From assembly GCA_029931535.1 (NCBI GenBank), contig JAQPZY010000853.1, positions 496,001 to 560,000 of the forward strand: 64,000 bases of DNA. The letters run 5' to 3'. Numbering within the stretch: the first letter of the stretch is position 1; every line of letters begins with the position of its first letter. This document shows, piece by piece, positions 24,601-36,734 of this stretch. Both the position numbers and the translations under genes were made by a program. The stretch comes from Margaritifera margaritifera (taxonomy: Eukaryota; Mollusca; Bivalvia; Unionida; Margaritiferidae). The notes under the pieces are model-generated. The model was given only the letters and a program-made list of their open reading frames with translations. It was not told the DNA's origin and made no database searches.

Positions 24601-27600
24601 TATTCTATTGCGTGGACAGAAAGGCATATTCATGTAGATGGATCCCAATCTACATGCAGAAGCCTTCCTGACATTGGAATGCAACAAACAGAAAACAACA
24701 CAAGCAATGCACTTGATTCTTGTGTCGTTTCATGTTTATTCCATTCTATGGAGAGGAAGGCATATTCATGTAGATGGATCCCAATCTACATGCATAAGCC
24801 TTCCTGACATTGGAAAGGTAAAAAAAGATGTTGGCAAATCATTAGTTTTATTAAATGAAAGTAAACGTCCAGTGTCACTTTGCACAAATTCAGAAAAGGA
24901 TAACAAAATGTCAACACAAGAGCAAGATAGAAGCAATATTGCACTAACTGGTAATTTGCTGGTGAATTATTGGAAACCATTTTACATCTCTGATGGTGCT
25001 TTTCACCTTCTGCATGTTTTTCCACTTCCGATTTCCCCATGGAGGTCACTGAAGAAAAATGTACTCCAATGCTTTTGTTGTTTCATGTTTATTTCATTCC
25101 ATTTACACGAAGGCATATTCATGTAGATGGGGCCCAATTTACCTGTAAAAGCCTTCCTGACATTGTAATCCAACAACTCAAAACAACACAAGCAATTCAC
25201 TCCAATGCTTTTGTTGTTTCATGTTGATTCCATTCCATGGAGAGGAAGGCATATTCATGTAGATGGGGCCCAATCTAAATGCAAACGCATTCCCCATATT
25301 GGAATTCAACAAACACAAAACAACACAAGGAATGCACTCCAATGCTTGTGTTGTTTCATTTTTATTCCATTCCACGGAGAGGAAGGCATATTCATGTAGA
25401 TGGATCCCAATCTACATGCATAAGCCTTCCTGGCATTGGAAAGGTAAAGAAAGGTGTCTATCCTATCTTTAGTTACCTTCAATGAAAGTAAACGTACTGT
25501 GTCACTTTGGACAAATTCAGAAAAGGATGACAAAATGTTGTCACAAAAGCAAGATTGAAGCAACATTGTACTAAGCGGTAATTTGCTAGTGAATTATCGG
25601 AAGTCACTTTACATCTCTGCTGGTGCTTTTCACCTTGTACATGCTTTTCCACTGCTGATTTCCACATGGAGGTCAATGAAAAAAAATGTACTCCAATGCT
25701 TTTGTTGTTTCATGTTTATTCCATTCCAACGAGAGGAAGGCATATTCATGTAGATGGGGCCCAATCTACTTGCAGAAGCCTTCCTGACATTGGAATCCAA
25801 CAACACAAGCAATGCACTCCAATGCTTGTGTTGCTTCATGTTTATTTCATTCCATGGAGAGGAAGGCATATTCATGTAGATGGGGCCCAATCTACATGCA
25901 AACGTGTTCCCCACATTGGAATGCAACAAACACAAAACAACACAAGGAATGCACTCCAATGCTTGTTTTGTTTCATTTTTATTCCATTCCACAGAGAGAA
26001 AGGCATATTCATGTAGATGGATCCCAATCTACATGCATAAGCCTTCCTGACATTGGAAAGGTAAAAAGAGATGTCGGCCTATCATTAGTTTTATGAAATG
26101 AAAGTAAACATCCTGTTTCACTTTCGATAAATTCAGTAAAGGATGACAAAATGTCCTCACAAAAGCAAGATAGAAGCAATATTGTACCAACAGGTAATTT
26201 GGTAGTGAATTGTTGGAAGCCATTTTACATCTCTGTTGGTGCTTTTCACCTTGTGCATCTTTTTCCAATGCTGATTTCCCCATGGAGGCCACTGGAAAAA
26301 AAATCTGTTATTGTACTCCAAAGCTTGTCTTGTTTCATGATTCGTCCATTCCACGGACAGGAAGGCATATTCATGTAGATGGGGCCCAATCTACATGCAA
26401 AAGCCTTCCCCACATTGGAATGCAACAAAACACAAAACAACACAAGCAATGTACTCCAATGCTTTTGTTCTTTTTTGTTTATTCCATTCCACGGACTGAA
26501 AGGCATATTCATGTAGATGTATCCCAATCAACATGCAGAAGCCTTCCTGACATTGGGATGCAACAAACAGAAAACAACATAAGCAATGCACTCCAATGCT
26601 TGTGCCATTTCATGTTTATTCCATTCCATGGAGAGGAAGGCATATTCATGTAGATGGATCCCAATCTACATGCATAAGCCTTCCTGACATTGGAAAGGTA
26701 AAAAAAGATGTCGGCAAATCATTAGTTTTATTAAATGAAAGTAAATGTCCAGTGTCACTTTGCACAAATTCAGAAAAGGATAACAAAATGTCCACACAAA
26801 AGCGAGATAGAAGCAATATTGTACCAACCGGTAATTTGCTAGTGAATTGTTGGAAGCCATTTGACATTTCTGTTGGTGCTTTTCACCTTGTGAATCTTTT
26901 TTCACTGCCGATATCCCCATTGAGGTCACTGAAAAAAAATGTACTCCAATGCTTTTGTTGTTTCATGTTTATTCCATTCCACGGACAGAGAGGCATGGGG
27001 CCCAGTCTACATGCAGAAGCCTTCCTAACATTGGAATGCAACAAACACAAAACAAGACAAGCACTGCACTGCAATGCTTTTCTTGTTTCATGTTTATTCC
27101 ATTCCATGGAGAGGAAGGCATATTCATGTAGATGGATCCCAATCTACATGCATAAGCCTTCCTGACATTGGAAAGGTTAAAAAAGATATCGGCCTATCAT
27201 TAGTTTTATGAAATGAAAGTAAACGTCCTGTTTCACTTTCGATAAATTCAGTAAAGGATGACAAAAAGTCCTCACAAAAGCGAGATAGAAGCAATATTGT
27301 ACCAACCGGTAATTTGCTAGTGAATTGTTAGAAGCCATTTGACATCTCTGTTGGTGCTTTTCACCTTGTGAATCTTTTTTCACTGCCGATATCCCCATTG
27401 AGGTCACTGAAAAAAAATGTACTCCAATGCTTTTGTTGTTTCATGTTTATTCCATTCCACGGACAGGAAGGCATATTTACGTAGATGGGGCCCAATCTAC
27501 ACGCAGAAGAATTCCTGACATTGGAATCCAACAATACAAAACAACACAAGCAATGCACTCCAATGCTTGTATTCTTTCATGTTGATGACATTCCACGGAG

Positions 27601-30481
27601 AGGAAGGCATATTCATGTAGATGGAGCCCAATCTACATGCATAAGCCTTCCTGATATTGGAAAGGTAAAGAAAGGTGTCCAGTTTATGTTTTGTTTTGTT
27701 AAATGAAAAGTAAACATCCTGCGTCACTTTGGACAAATTCAGAAAAGGATGAACAAACTTTCGTCACAAAAGCAAGATGGAAGCAATAATGTACTCAGCG
27801 GTAATTTCCTAGTGAATTATTGGAAGCCATTTTACATCTCTGTTGGTGCTTTTCACCTTGTGCATGTCTTTCCAATGCTTATTTCCCCATGGAGGTCACA
27901 GAAAAAAAATGTATTCCAATGCTTGCGTTGTTTCATGTTGATACAATTCAACAGACACAAAGGCATATTCATGTAGATGGATCCCAATCTACATGCAGAA
28001 GCCTTCCTGACATTGGAATTCAAGAAAGAGAAAACAACACAAGCAATGCACTCCAATGCCTGTGTTGTTTCATGTTTATTCCATTCCATAGAGAGAAAGG
28101 CGTATTCATGGAGATTCTGCCCAGTGTACATACATAAGCCTTCCTGACATTAGAAAGGTAAAGAAAGGTGTCCAGCCTATGTTTAGTTTTATTAAATGAA
28201 AGTAAACGTCCTGTATAACTTTGGACAAATTCAGAAAAGGATGACAAAATGTCCTCACAAAAGCAAGATAGAAGGAATATTGTGCAAACCGGTAATTTGC
28301 TAGTGAATTATTGGAAACCATTTTACATCTCTGTTGGTGCTTTTCACCTTGTGCATCTTTTTCCACTGCCGATTTTCCCATAGAGGTCACTGAAAAAAAA
28401 TGTACTCCACTGCTTTTGTTGTTTCACATTTATTCCATTCCGCGGAGAGGAAGGCATATTCATGTAGATGGGGCCCAATTTACATGCAGAAGCCTTCCTG
28501 ACATTGGAATCAAACAACACAAAACAACACAAGAAATGCACTCCAATGCTTGTGTCGTTTCATGTTTATTCCATTCCACGGAGAGGAAGGAATATTCATG
28601 GAGATTGGGCCCATCTACACGCATAAGCCTTCCTGACATTGGAAAGGTAAAGAAAGGTGTCCAGCCTATGTTTAGTTTTATTAAATGAAAGTAAATGTCC
28701 TGTGTCACTTTGGACAAATTCAGAAAAGAATGACAAAATGTCGTCACAAAAGCAAGATAGAAGCAATATTGTACTAACCAGTAATTAGCTCTTGAATTAT
28801 TGGAAGCCATTTTACATCTCTGTTGGTGCTTTTCTCTATGTGCATGTTTTTCGACCACTGATTTCCCCATAGAGGTCACTGAAAAAAAATGTACTCCAAT
28901 GCTTTTGTTGTTTCATGTTTATTCGATTCCATGGACAGAACGGCATTGGGTCCAATCTACATTGCATTAGCCTTCCGGACATTGGAATGCAACTACCAAA
29001 AATCAACACAAGCAATGGCTTGTATTGTTTCATGTTTATTCCATTCCATGGAGAGAAAGGAATATTCATGGAGATTGGGCGCAATCTAGATGCATAAGCC
29101 TTTACTGACATTGGAAAGGTAAAGAAAGGTGTCCAGCCTATCTTTAGTTTTATTTAATGAATCTAAACGTCCCTTGTCACTTTAGACAAATTCAGAAAAT
29201 GATGACAAAATGTCGTTACAAAAGCAAGATAGAAGTAATATTTTACTAACTGGTAATTTACTAGTGAATTATTGGAAGTCATTTTACAACTCTGTTGGTG
29301 CGTTTCACCTTGTGAATATTTAAACACTGCTCATTTCCCCATGGAGGGAACCGAGAAAAAACCGGTTAATTTACTCCAATGAATGTGTTGTTTCATGTTT
29401 ATTCCATTCCACAGACAGGAAGGCATATTCATGTAGATGGGGCCCAATCTACATGCATAAGCCTTCCAGAAATTGGATTACAACAAACACAAAACACAAG
29501 CGATTAACTCCAATACTTTTGTTGTTTCATATTTATTCCATTCCGTGGACAGTAAGGCATATTCATGTAGATGGGGCCCAATCTACATCTTTAAGCCTTC
29601 CTGACATTGGAAAGGTAAAGAAAGGTGTACAGCCTATCTTTAGTTTTATTAAATGAATCTAAACATACTTTTTCACTTTAGACAAATTCAGAAAATGATG
29701 ACAAAATGTCGTTACAAAAGCAAGATGGAAGTAAGATTGCACTAACCTGTAATTTACTAGCGAATTATTGCAAGCCATTTTACATCTCTGTTGTCTTAAA
29801 TGAAAGTAAATGTCCTGTGTCACTTTGGACAAATTCAGAAAAGGATGAAAAAATGTTGTCACAAAAGCAAGATAGAAGCAATATTGTACTGAGAAGTAAT
29901 TTACTAGTGAATTTTTTTGGAAGACATTTTACATCTCTGTTGGTGCTTTTCACCTTTTGCATCTTTTCCACCGCCGATTTTCCCATGGAAATCACTGAAA
30001 AAAATGTACTCCAATGCTTGTGTTGTTTCATGTTGATTCCATTCCACGGAGAGGAAGTCATATTCATGTAGATGGGGCCCAATCTACATGCAGAATCCTT
30101 CCTGACATTGGAATCCAATAACACAAAACAACACAAGGAATGCACTCCAATGCTTGTACATCTCTGTTGGTGCCTTTCGCCTTGTGAATGTTTTTCCACT
30201 GCTGATTTACCCATGGAAGCCACTGAAGAAAAAATTTGTTAATGTACTCCAATGCTTGTGTGGTGTCATGTTTATTCCATTCCAATGACAGGAAGGCATA
30301 TTCATGTAGATTGGGCCCAATCTACATGCTTAAGCCTTCCTGAAATTGGAATGCAACCAACACAAAAGAGAAGCTATTCACTCCAATGCAAAACACAAGT
30401 AATTAACTCGAATGCTTATGGTTTCATGTTTATTCCATTCCACGGACAGGAAGGCATATTCATGTAGATGGGGTCCAATCT
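21653..30481 (-). repeat. satellite block 2: double-dyad satellite, reverse orientation
   Basis: The same family as block 1 but reverse-complemented. The L segment now reads CAAAAGCAAGATAGAAGC and recurs about 16 times (near 21830, 22450, 22940, 23440, 23925, 24285, 24920, 25550, 26160, 26800, 27280, 27770, 28260, 28750, 29225, 29720 and 29865). Spacing is mostly 480-630 bp. One unit near 29780 has an internal deletion that brings two L segments within 150 bp. S monomers keep the GGGCCC-centred dyad. No gene is supported in it. Confidence 0.95.
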
Positions 30482-31970
30482 ACATGCATAACACGAGCAT
30501 TTGAGTGCATTGCTTGTGGGTTTTTTTTTTGTGTTTGTTGCATTCCAATGTCAGGAAGGCTTATGCATGTAGATTGGGCCCCATCTGCATGAATATGCCT
30601 TCCTGTCCATGGAATGCAATCAACATGAAACAACACAAGCATTGGAGTACATTGCTTTGTTGTTTTGTGTTTGTTGCATTCCAATGTCAGCAAGGCTTAT
30701 GCATGTAGATCAGGCCCCATCTACATGAATATGCCTTCCTGTCCGTGGAATGGAATAAACATGAAACATCATAAGCATTGGAGTGGATTGCTTGTGTTGT
30801 TTTGTGTTTGTTGGATTCCAACATCAGGAAGGCTTATGCATGTAGACTGGGCCCCATCTACATGAATATGCCTTCCTGTCCGTGGAATGGAATAAGCATG
30901 AAACAACACGAGCATTGGAGTACATTGCTTGTGTTGTTTTTTGTTTGTTGCATTCCAATGTCAGGAAGGCTTATCCATGTAGATTGGGCCCCATCTACAT
31001 GAATAAGCCTTCCTGTCCATGGAATGGAATAAACATGAATCAACACAAACATTGGAGTGCATTGCTTGTGTTGTTTTTTGTTTGTTGCAATCCAATATCA
31101 GGAAGGCTTATGTATGTAAATTGGGCCCCATCTACATGAATATGCTTTCCTGTCCGTGGAATGGAATCAACATAAAACAACACAAGCATTGGAGTGCATT
31201 GCTTGTGTTGTTTTGTGTTTGTTGCATTCCAATGTCTGGAAGGCTTATGGATGTAGATTGGTCCCCATCTACATGAATATGCCTTCCTGTCCGTGAAATG
31301 GAATAAACATGAATAAACACAAGCAATATAGTGCATTGCTTGTTTTTGTTTTGTGTTTGTTGCATTCCAGTGTCAGGAAGGCTTATGCATGTAGATTGGG
31401 CCCCATCAACATGAATATGCCTTTCTGTCGGTGCAATGAAATAAACATGAAACAACACAGGCAATGCACTGAAAGGCATTCCACAACATATCCATTCTAG
31501 AGAAGATGTCTCCACTACTGAACAGTCCCCGTCTACATGAATATGCCTTCCTGTCTGTGGAATGGAATAAACATGAAACAACATAAGCATTGGAGTGAAT
31601 TGCTTGTGTTCTTTTGTGTTTGTTGCATTCCAATGCCAGGAAGGCTTATGCATGTAGATTTGGCCCCATCTTGATGAATATGCCTTCCTGTCCGTGGAAC
31701 GGAATAAACACAAAACAAGAGAAGCAATCCAATTTAATGGCTTTCAGAACAATGTCTATTGCAGAGATGCCATGTCCACTGCCAAACAGGCTCCATCGCC
31801 ATGAATATGCATTCCTGTCCATGGAATGGAATAAACACAAAACAACACATGCAATTTAATCAGAGACATTCCATTTTGATGTCCATTGTGGCAATGTGTG
31901 CAATACATTTTCCCAAGCCACATAAATACAGCATCCTTAGCATGGAATGGAAGAAAGGAGATGACAGTGT
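30482..31970 (+). repeat. satellite block 3: S monomers only, forward, decaying at the edge
   Basis: Tandem 137-bp S monomers without the L segment: the dyad start GGAAGGCTTATG recurs at about 30555, 30691, 30829, 30965, 31103, 31239, 31376 and 31638. Near 31460-31530 and from 31740 onward the units are degenerate and carry foreign inserts. The block begins inside a dyad 1, where the orientation switches from block 2. Confidence 0.92.
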
Positions 31971-32079
31971 TAGGGACCCGCTACCAATAATCGGGTTGGA
32001 AATTATACATTGATAAATGAAATGACAAAGTTTTGTGCTTTTGTTTTACATCCTTGAGGCTTTTCTTATTTCAAATCAG

Positions 32080-32214
32080 AAGGGAGTACAAACTGCCAGT
32101 GGGTTGCCCAATACAAAAATATAAAAAATCAGATGCTGCTGGTAGTCCCGTGGGCTTTAGACCAAAACAAAAATGTGTTTCCTATTGCACTGGTTTTAAA
32201 TTTATTGTAGGCAG
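32080..32214 (+). CDS. possible internal coding exon (135 nt, phase 2-2)
   Basis: A frame of 45 codons without stops lies between a pyrimidine-rich acceptor (TTCTTATTTCAAATCAG) and a consensus donor AG|GTAGGT. It reads approximately EYKLPVGCPIQKYKKSD, then AAGSPVGFRPKQKCVSYC, then TGFKFIVG. Length is a multiple of three and both ends share phase 2, as in a skippable internal exon. I recognise no domain. The in-frame stop TAG falls inside the donor. It follows the satellite by 110 bp. Chance openness in AT-rich DNA remains possible. Confidence 0.35.
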
Positions 32215-33097
32215 GTAGGTTTTCTTTTTTTCTTTTTTTAAATTATATATAAATCAAAGAAGATTTCAAATGCTTCAAAGTACTGGGCAAAACTGGCTCA
32301 ATTAAATGCACAAATTAATTTTGGCAATGTGGTGATTTTTTATATTAAAAACAAATATTGGTGGGGGGGGGGGGGAGAAAGTGGTAGGGTCAGCAATGAG
32401 AAACTGGGACATTCAGCCGACCAGAAACACACATTTTTTTTTTGGCCTTAGAACCTGAAAGTTGAGTAGTCTGAAAACAACATTTGGTAGTCTTAAAACA
32501 AAATTTGGTACCAAATATATTCAAATCATTAGTGAATTCTGGTCGCAAAGGACACTAGATAATTAAAACTCCTTAGTTGTGCCAGAAATATGTGTTGTTT
32601 AGATTTTTGTCCATCTTTTACAAATTGAATCTGTTGAAACTATGGGTGCAATTGCACCTGCTACACCTCCCCCAGTCTATCTTCATGTCTTACTTGTAAA
32701 AACCAGAGTTGAACTAGCAAACTAGAGTTGTTAGTGGACAGGAGCTCACAAAATAACCTCCACTTCTGTGACATCAATCAGTATCTTCGAATGGCCAACT
32801 AACCACAGAATGTTTGGTAGTAAATGGGTTAAAAGGTGTTATAATTAGCACACAGACACCATATATAAGTAGTGTTCAGAATCCTGGAAATGTGTTAAAC
32901 ACTTTAATTCTAAGATGCATTCTTAGTGTCCTTTTATAGTAATAGGTGAAAAGGTACATGTATCAGAATTGGAGACAAAGAGAGATTTGTCACTACTTTC
33001 TGTACTAACCAGTAGGTCACATTGACCTAGTAGCGGTGAGCCACACATACACATCCCATCTCAAGATACACAAAAAAGGGCAAGTTTTATATCAATC
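32215..33097. other. no gene seen; G-run
   Basis: AT-rich, with a poly-G run near 32363-32376. Intron-like. Confidence 0.5.
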
Positions 33098-33104
33098 AAT
33101 GTAG

Positions 33105-33370
33105 TGTTGTTGTTGTTGTTGTTGTTGTGGGTTTAATGCCATTTTTAAGCACATGACAGGCTATACATGGCGGCCAGTTTTATCTGGTGGAGGAAGAACC
33201 CAGGCAAACCCGGGAAGAACCACCAACCCACGGGAAGCTACTGGCAAGCTTTCTCACATATCCACATTGGCCGAACCCGAGACTAGAACCCACGCAGACA
33301 GAGGTGAGATGACAGTGATCTGTTTGGTTAAGGCGAGCGCCTTAGACCACTCGGCCCCCTGGGGCCCCCT
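33105..33370 (-). mobile_element. tRNA-derived SINE with (AAC)n tail
   Basis: Read on the minus strand it begins at 33370 and carries a tRNA-Leu-like A box (GGCCGAGTGGTCTAAGGCGC, near 33337-33356) and a B-box-like GGTTCTAGTCTCGG (near 33275-33290). It ends in an (AAC)n tail (seen on the plus strand as TTG repeats at 33107-33128). AATGTAG at 33098-33104 and 33371-33377 forms a 7-bp target-site duplication. RNA polymerase III promoter, non-autonomous. The anticodon arm is not intact, so it is not a tRNA gene. Confidence 0.85.
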
Positions 33371-33377
33371 AATGTAG

Positions 33378-34318
33378 CAGTGTAAAAAATGCAGATGGGT
33401 ACATTTCTTACAGCAATTTTTAAACAAATCCTGAAATGTATGTTACAGCAGGGATGACTCCAACAATAAAATGTTGTGGCCCCCATCCCTAGAACTTGGA
33501 ATTTTTAATTGCAAAACGAGTACTTTGGGGAATGTTAAACACACAGGCTTATGGTTTCTAACTTCCTAAACCTCAATAATAATTTTTGTTGCAATTTATT
33601 TTCAGATGTCCCTTTATAGCAGATAAAAAAAAGTTAATATTATAAACCAAAATTACCAGTAGTTATAGAATTTTGATGTTTGGTAGAGAAGTTGGCTTGT
33701 GAAATAGTAGTGGTAGTAGAAGTTGCTGTTGTTGTGTTTTTAATATAAAACAAAAAAAAAAATTCTTTTTATAACATTAAGTCTTCAATATAAAACAAAT
33801 TTACCTGTTTATTTATGTAACATAATATAAATTAAGACTGCATTATAGTAATTCTGTTTTACTACTTACATGTGTTATTGAAATAAAGTGCCCAGTGATC
33901 ATATGGCACTATTAATTTCACATAAAATTAAAATTCCGTGTTTGAAAAGATAGGAATCTTTGCAGCATATTTACCCAGCAGACACAAGTCAACAAACCAG
34001 AATATTGACCACTATTTAAAAAAGCACATGGATAGATACATGTATACATGTCATATTCACTGTCACTAAGCATGTTGCACTATACTTAGTTTTAAATTTG
34101 CAATTATTGACAATTGTAACATCCAACAGAATTGATAAAAGTTCCTTCTTCTAAAGCACACAACTGCTCATATGTCTTACCTGACTAGTTTGTAAGTTTG
34201 TTAAAATTTTTCTTTTTCTTAATTTGAACTACACACTGACATTAGGTGAAGTGCCTTCTCACACGCTAGTGGAAATACATACAACAACTACAATAGTTCT
34301 CATACTTACAAGCAAATT

Positions 34319-34320
<2 letters not shown>
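33378..34320. other. no gene seen
   Basis: AT-rich intron-like DNA with short A runs and no coding pattern. Confidence 0.5.

Positions 34321-34374
<54 letters not shown>
34321..34374. repeat. (AT)27 microsatellite
   Basis: Uninterrupted alternating AT, directly readable. Confidence 0.98.
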
Positions 34375-34377
<3 letters not shown>

Positions 34378-34445
34378 ATGTATGCATACCTATAAGGTTT
34401 ATTTAGAATAATTAGCTAATGTCAAGTACTTTTCATTATCTTTAG

Positions 34446-34556
34446 ATGCATATTAAGAACGAAGGATTGATTATATGTGAAGATATAAACTTCAGTGGAG
34501 TAATATTTACAGAACCACATGTGGTGAAAGAAGAGCAGAAAAGAAGTAAAATGTAA
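34446..34556 (+). CDS. possible terminal exon (36 codons)
   Basis: After an acceptor TTTCATTATCTTTAG, a frame reads MHIKNEGLIICEDINF, then SGVIFTEPHVVKEEQKRSKM, and ends at TAA 34554-34556. The residue mix is protein-like. It cannot be joined in frame to the exon candidate at 32080-32214 without another exon between them. Short and unrecognised. Confidence 0.2.
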   Translation: MHIKNEGLIICEDINFSGVIFTEPHVVKEEQKRSKM

Positions 34557-35176
34557 ACACGCAAATAAGTAATTTCATAGTATGTATTTCAGGTATGTTT
34601 AGGAATTTTCTTAGTACCATCCACAACTGTACTTTCAATATGGAAAGTTTGATAGCCATTGGGTTACAGGTATGTGTAAAATAGGACTGTGAGCCATGGG
34701 ACCGGGTTGACTTGAAGAAGACTAATATGGCAGCCCCCATTACATGACATCAAGACGTTTGCCACATGCATTGTATACAAGGCTCTGTGTATATGAAAAA
34801 TGTAACACTTATTGCATCTTGCTTGGTCTTTATGCAACACAACAATTACAATGCAAATAGCTCGATACCATCTCAATGCCATGATCTATTGCACGTAAAA
34901 TGCAATATCAAATTGCCTATTTTTGCTCTTATAAATATCTTTTCTGCAAAACAGATTGTACCTGCACATTTTAATTACAGATTTTTAAGTTATTAATTTA
35001 TAACTATTAACTTCTTGCATACTTTAAGTGAAATATGGCTATCCCATAACCACCAACCCTGTTAAGCCTATTCGCATTACCAATAGCCCTTAACAAGATT
35101 GAGATAGCAAATACTAATAAATAGAACTAACCTAAATGTTCCATTCAGCGTGTTGAATATGTTTTGGCTTGTCCTG

Positions 35177-35402
35177 TTACTTATGGGTGGTGCTGCTATG
35201 TCGACTGATGTTGCACACTTCAGAATGACTAATGTCGATATGGTGTTTGCAGTATGTGCAAATAATGAAATGCTCCCCATTGCTGCTGTGCTTCACAAAG
35301 TCAAACTCCCATTAGCCTAGAATTCCGACATTTAGTTCTGCTGGGCTTTGCATGCTTTGCTGATGGCTCATCATTGCCTGAATCACAGTTGTGTTTTGAC
35401 AT
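35177..35402 (-). pseudogene. BED/C2H2-type finger protein relic, hAT-associated type
   Basis: On the minus strand ATG at 35402 opens MSKHNCDSGNDEPSAKH. A +1 frameshift near 35305 leads into EFDFVKHSSNGEHFII, then CTYCKHHIDISHSE, then VCNISRHSSTTHK, which stops at 35177. The spacing C-x2-C, ISH, and H-x4-H fits the BED-like zinc finger found at the N-terminus of hAT transposases and of their host-recruited relatives in invertebrates. No hAT catalytic or dimerisation region follows. The frameshift and stop make it a relic. Assignment is from the finger pattern. Confidence 0.55.
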
Positions 35403-36734
35403 TTTGCTTTAAAAAATTAATCACACTTGAACACTATTACAACTACCAAAATAATATTTTACATTTTATATATGGAGTTAAATCCGACTTCAAAGAAATG
35501 TTGCCGCTGTTCATGATTTTGCCAGTAATCTTGAATAAAGATGGCTTAAACATTCTCATTCAAGGCAGTGATGTTTAATAACTTTTGTTCTTCAACACAC
35601 ATCTCTTTGATTTATATAACTTAAGATGAATTGGGTTGTTCCACTTTGTGTACAGTACTTTACTAATGCAAATTAGCCTAATGAGCTCCCCCTCAGCAGT
35701 CTTCAAAGGACTTAACACAATTAACACTTTATTGTCAGCCAATCAAGTAATATGTGCAGTGGTGGTTGTTTATCTCACAACTTCTTACCTTTTAATTGAC
35801 TGACAATTAACTGCATAAACTGCCCCAAGGATACTTTTACATAAGCTCTAAGCAGGACTGTTTACCTTTTGTACATACTACGGTACATGTTATGGGCATA
35901 TATCAAGGTGGTCAAGAAATTGTTTTTTTTTCTTCTTCTTTTTCTTCCAAGATTACTGAAAATAGTGTTTTTCGAAACAGGTCACTGTGTCAGGGGATTT
36001 GGGAGTCAAAAATTGTTTTTGGTGTGACGTGTCGTGTAATGCCAGGTATTCTGAAACTTTAAGTATGTGTCATGTGATTGACTGAGGAGGAGGTTTGGGA
36101 GAGGAATTGTTCCAACTGCAGGGGTGGATCCAGAAATATAATTTGGGGGGGGGGGTAGTAAACATATAGGAAATAGGTCTGTGTTGGAACCCCTGATGGG
36201 GGGCCTGGGGGCAAAGCTCTTGGAAGCTACTGCATTTTAAGTGTTTACAGGGCATAATTTTTTGCTATCTAACTGTAAAACAAAATTTCTTTAGGAAATA
36301 TTCCAGTTGTTTTGTGCTTATTTTAAGGTGTGTGTGTGTGTTGGCTCCGTTCCCTCCCTCCTCCCCCCTCCCATTTTATCCCTGGACTGTTCAGAGTTAT
36401 ATCTCCACAAAAACCAGATCCAAACTTGATGTAATGGTTAAAAATTTGAAATGAATAAGTTAAAGATAGGTAATTTTGGTCGCAGAATCAGTGAGAATTA
36501 GATATAGTTGTGTTTGGTGCCATATTTTGCCAAAGAATACAATTATAAACAAAAGCATGTAACACTCCGCTGTTATTTTTGAATTATTTTCTCGTTTTTC
36601 AATGTTGTAAGGGACTCAGCTTGTACAAAAATTTATAGACAATCAGAAGATTCTCTCTGTTCTTTCTGCCAGTGATTGGAAGAGCTCCTCGGAAATACTA
36701 CTGTAGGCACCATATTACATTCAGATAGCCTTAC
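35403..36734. other. no gene seen; one dispersed-repeat-like stretch
   Basis: Mostly AT-rich. At about 36121-36240 a G-rich stretch (GGGGTGGATCCAGAAAT, then a poly-G run and GGGGGCCTGGGGGCAAAG) looks like a dispersed repeat common in invertebrate genomes. Confidence 0.4.

Noticed and set aside
13664..31970. Dozens of 60-190-codon open frames on both strands, with repeated peptides such as RHIHVDGAQSTC and YACRLGPIYMNMPS
   Set aside because: They are translations of the satellite monomers. Monomer length (137 bp) is not a multiple of three, frames change between units, and both strands are open equally because the monomer is dyad-symmetric. No gene is needed to explain them.
13664..31970. CRISPR-like array
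   Set aside because: Repeats are long, diverged and directly adjacent with no unique spacers, and the DNA is eukaryotic.
33270..33370. tRNA-Leu gene
   Set aside because: A and B boxes are present but the anticodon and acceptor arms do not fold, and the sequence continues into a SINE body with an AAC tail and target duplication.
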